This document shows positions 13,603-14,028 of a stretch of DNA of 14,028 nucleotides, in pieces. Source of the DNA: Pseudomonadota bacterium. Its GTDB lineage: Bacteria; Desulfobacterota; Desulfobulbia; Desulfobulbales; JAGXFP01. The translations under genes were made by a program, and so were the position numbers. Below the pieces are notes generated by a model. It was given only the letters and a program-made list of their open reading frames with translations, made no database searches and was not told where the DNA came from. The stretch covers positions 1-14,028 of the forward strand of contig DAOVJK010000046.1 of the NCBI GenBank assembly GCA_030673265.1, given 5' to 3'. Each line of letters starts with the position of its first letter. The first letter of the stretch is position 1.

Positions 13603-14028
13603 ATGACTGTAAATATTTACGAAGAACGACAGGGCCAGATCCATCGCAAGGGCAAGAAGCCTTTTGCCATCGACTGCGACAAGGAAAGCCTGGCTGGGGC
13701 CGTCAGCCAGCGGGCCTGTGTGTTCTGTGGCTCGCGGGTGGTCCTCTATCCGATCGCCGATGCCGTCCATCTGGTTCATGGGCCGATCGGCTGTGCGGTC
13801 TATACCTGGGACATCCGGGGTGCTTTGTCCTCCGGCCCGGAACTCCATCGCCTCTCATTCTCCACCGATCTTCAGGAGCGGGACGTCATCTTCGGCGGTG
13901 AGCAGAAGCTCCATGACGCCTTAGTTGAGTTGATCGACCGTTATCAGCCCAAAGCGGCTTTTGTCTATTCGACCTGCATCGTCGGCATCATCGGCGATGA
14001 TCTTGAAGCGGTCTGTAAGAAGGTTGCA
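13603..14028 (+). CDS. nifE: Nitrogenase FeMo-cofactor scaffold subunit NifE, N-terminal part (runs off window)
   Basis: NifE forms with NifN the scaffold on which the NifB cluster matures into the FeMo cofactor. The 142 residues in view are uninterrupted to the last base, against about 450 in full length. The segment RACVFCGSRVVLYPIADAVH, then GPIGCAVYTWDIRG and VYSTCIVGIIGDD, is characteristic of NifE rather than NifD. Cys39, Cys64 and Cys125 correspond to the known NifE [4Fe-4S] ligands of Azotobacter. The start has GAGG (13594-13597) 5 bases upstream and a sigma-54 promoter 43 bases upstream, so nifE is probably the first gene of its transcription unit. The rest of the nif genes presumably lie to the right. 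Confidence 0.95.
   Translation, partial: MTVNIYEERQGQIHRKGKKPFAIDCDKESLAGAVSQRACVFCGSRVVLYPIADAVHLVHGPIGCAVYTWDIRGALSSGPELHRLSFSTDLQERDVIFGGEQKLHDALVELIDRYQPKAAFVYSTCIVGIIGDDLEAVCKKVA

Overview
The window reads as a chromosomal segment of an anaerobic, diazotrophic Gram-negative bacterium, most likely a deltaproteobacterium (Desulfobacterota, for example Desulfobulbales, or a Desulfuromonadales relative). The reasons are the argH-lipoprotein-lysA-dapF-dapA-dapB-dapL order, use of the DapL aminotransferase route to diaminopimelate, a short transaldolase of the TalC/FSA family, and a nitrogenase-cofactor gene behind a sigma-54 promoter. The taxon is an inference from gene content and was not tested by any search.

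Layout. Positions 1-855 hold the C-terminal part of argH (its start lies outside the window). A lipoprotein (858-1919) with an LptM-like head and fibronectin-type repeats follows, then lysA (1924-3219). Next come dapF (3397-4260), dapA (4528-5409), dapB (5542-6351) and dapL (6389-7558). Together these five enzymes cover every step from aspartate semialdehyde to lysine: DapA, DapB, DapL (bypassing the succinylase and acetylase branches), DapF, LysA. dapL is translationally coupled to folK, a small zinc-site membrane protein gene and a transaldolase gene, through overlapping or nearly overlapping starts and stops (7558-9001). A lytic transglycosylase gene (9023-9655) follows with its own TATAAT box, apparently leaderless. 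Then come pgsA (9858-10427), a 496-bp stretch of repeat debris, and a class I methyltransferase (10924-11775). All of these genes are on the + strand.

The right end is accessory in character. A Fic-family AMPylase-like gene on the minus strand (12048-13172) is bracketed by two direct-repeat copies (11904-11989 and 13349-13428). Just upstream of fic is a striking dyad-symmetric array of four operator half-sites (13187-13264) overlapping its predicted promoter, which suggests autoregulation by the protein's C-terminal winged helix. The window ends inside nifE (13603-14028, truncated), preceded by a consensus sigma-54 -24/-12 promoter (13545-13560). The window edge therefore probably marks the entrance to a nif cluster.

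Non-coding structure is rich. Two intergenic regions (3247-3326 and 10657-10708) share short modules inside arms of different sequence that each pair. The dapF-dapA gap carries a large imperfect stem-loop plus an AT-rich palindrome next to a -10 box. No tRNA, rRNA, CRISPR array, intact insertion sequence or integrase gene was seen.
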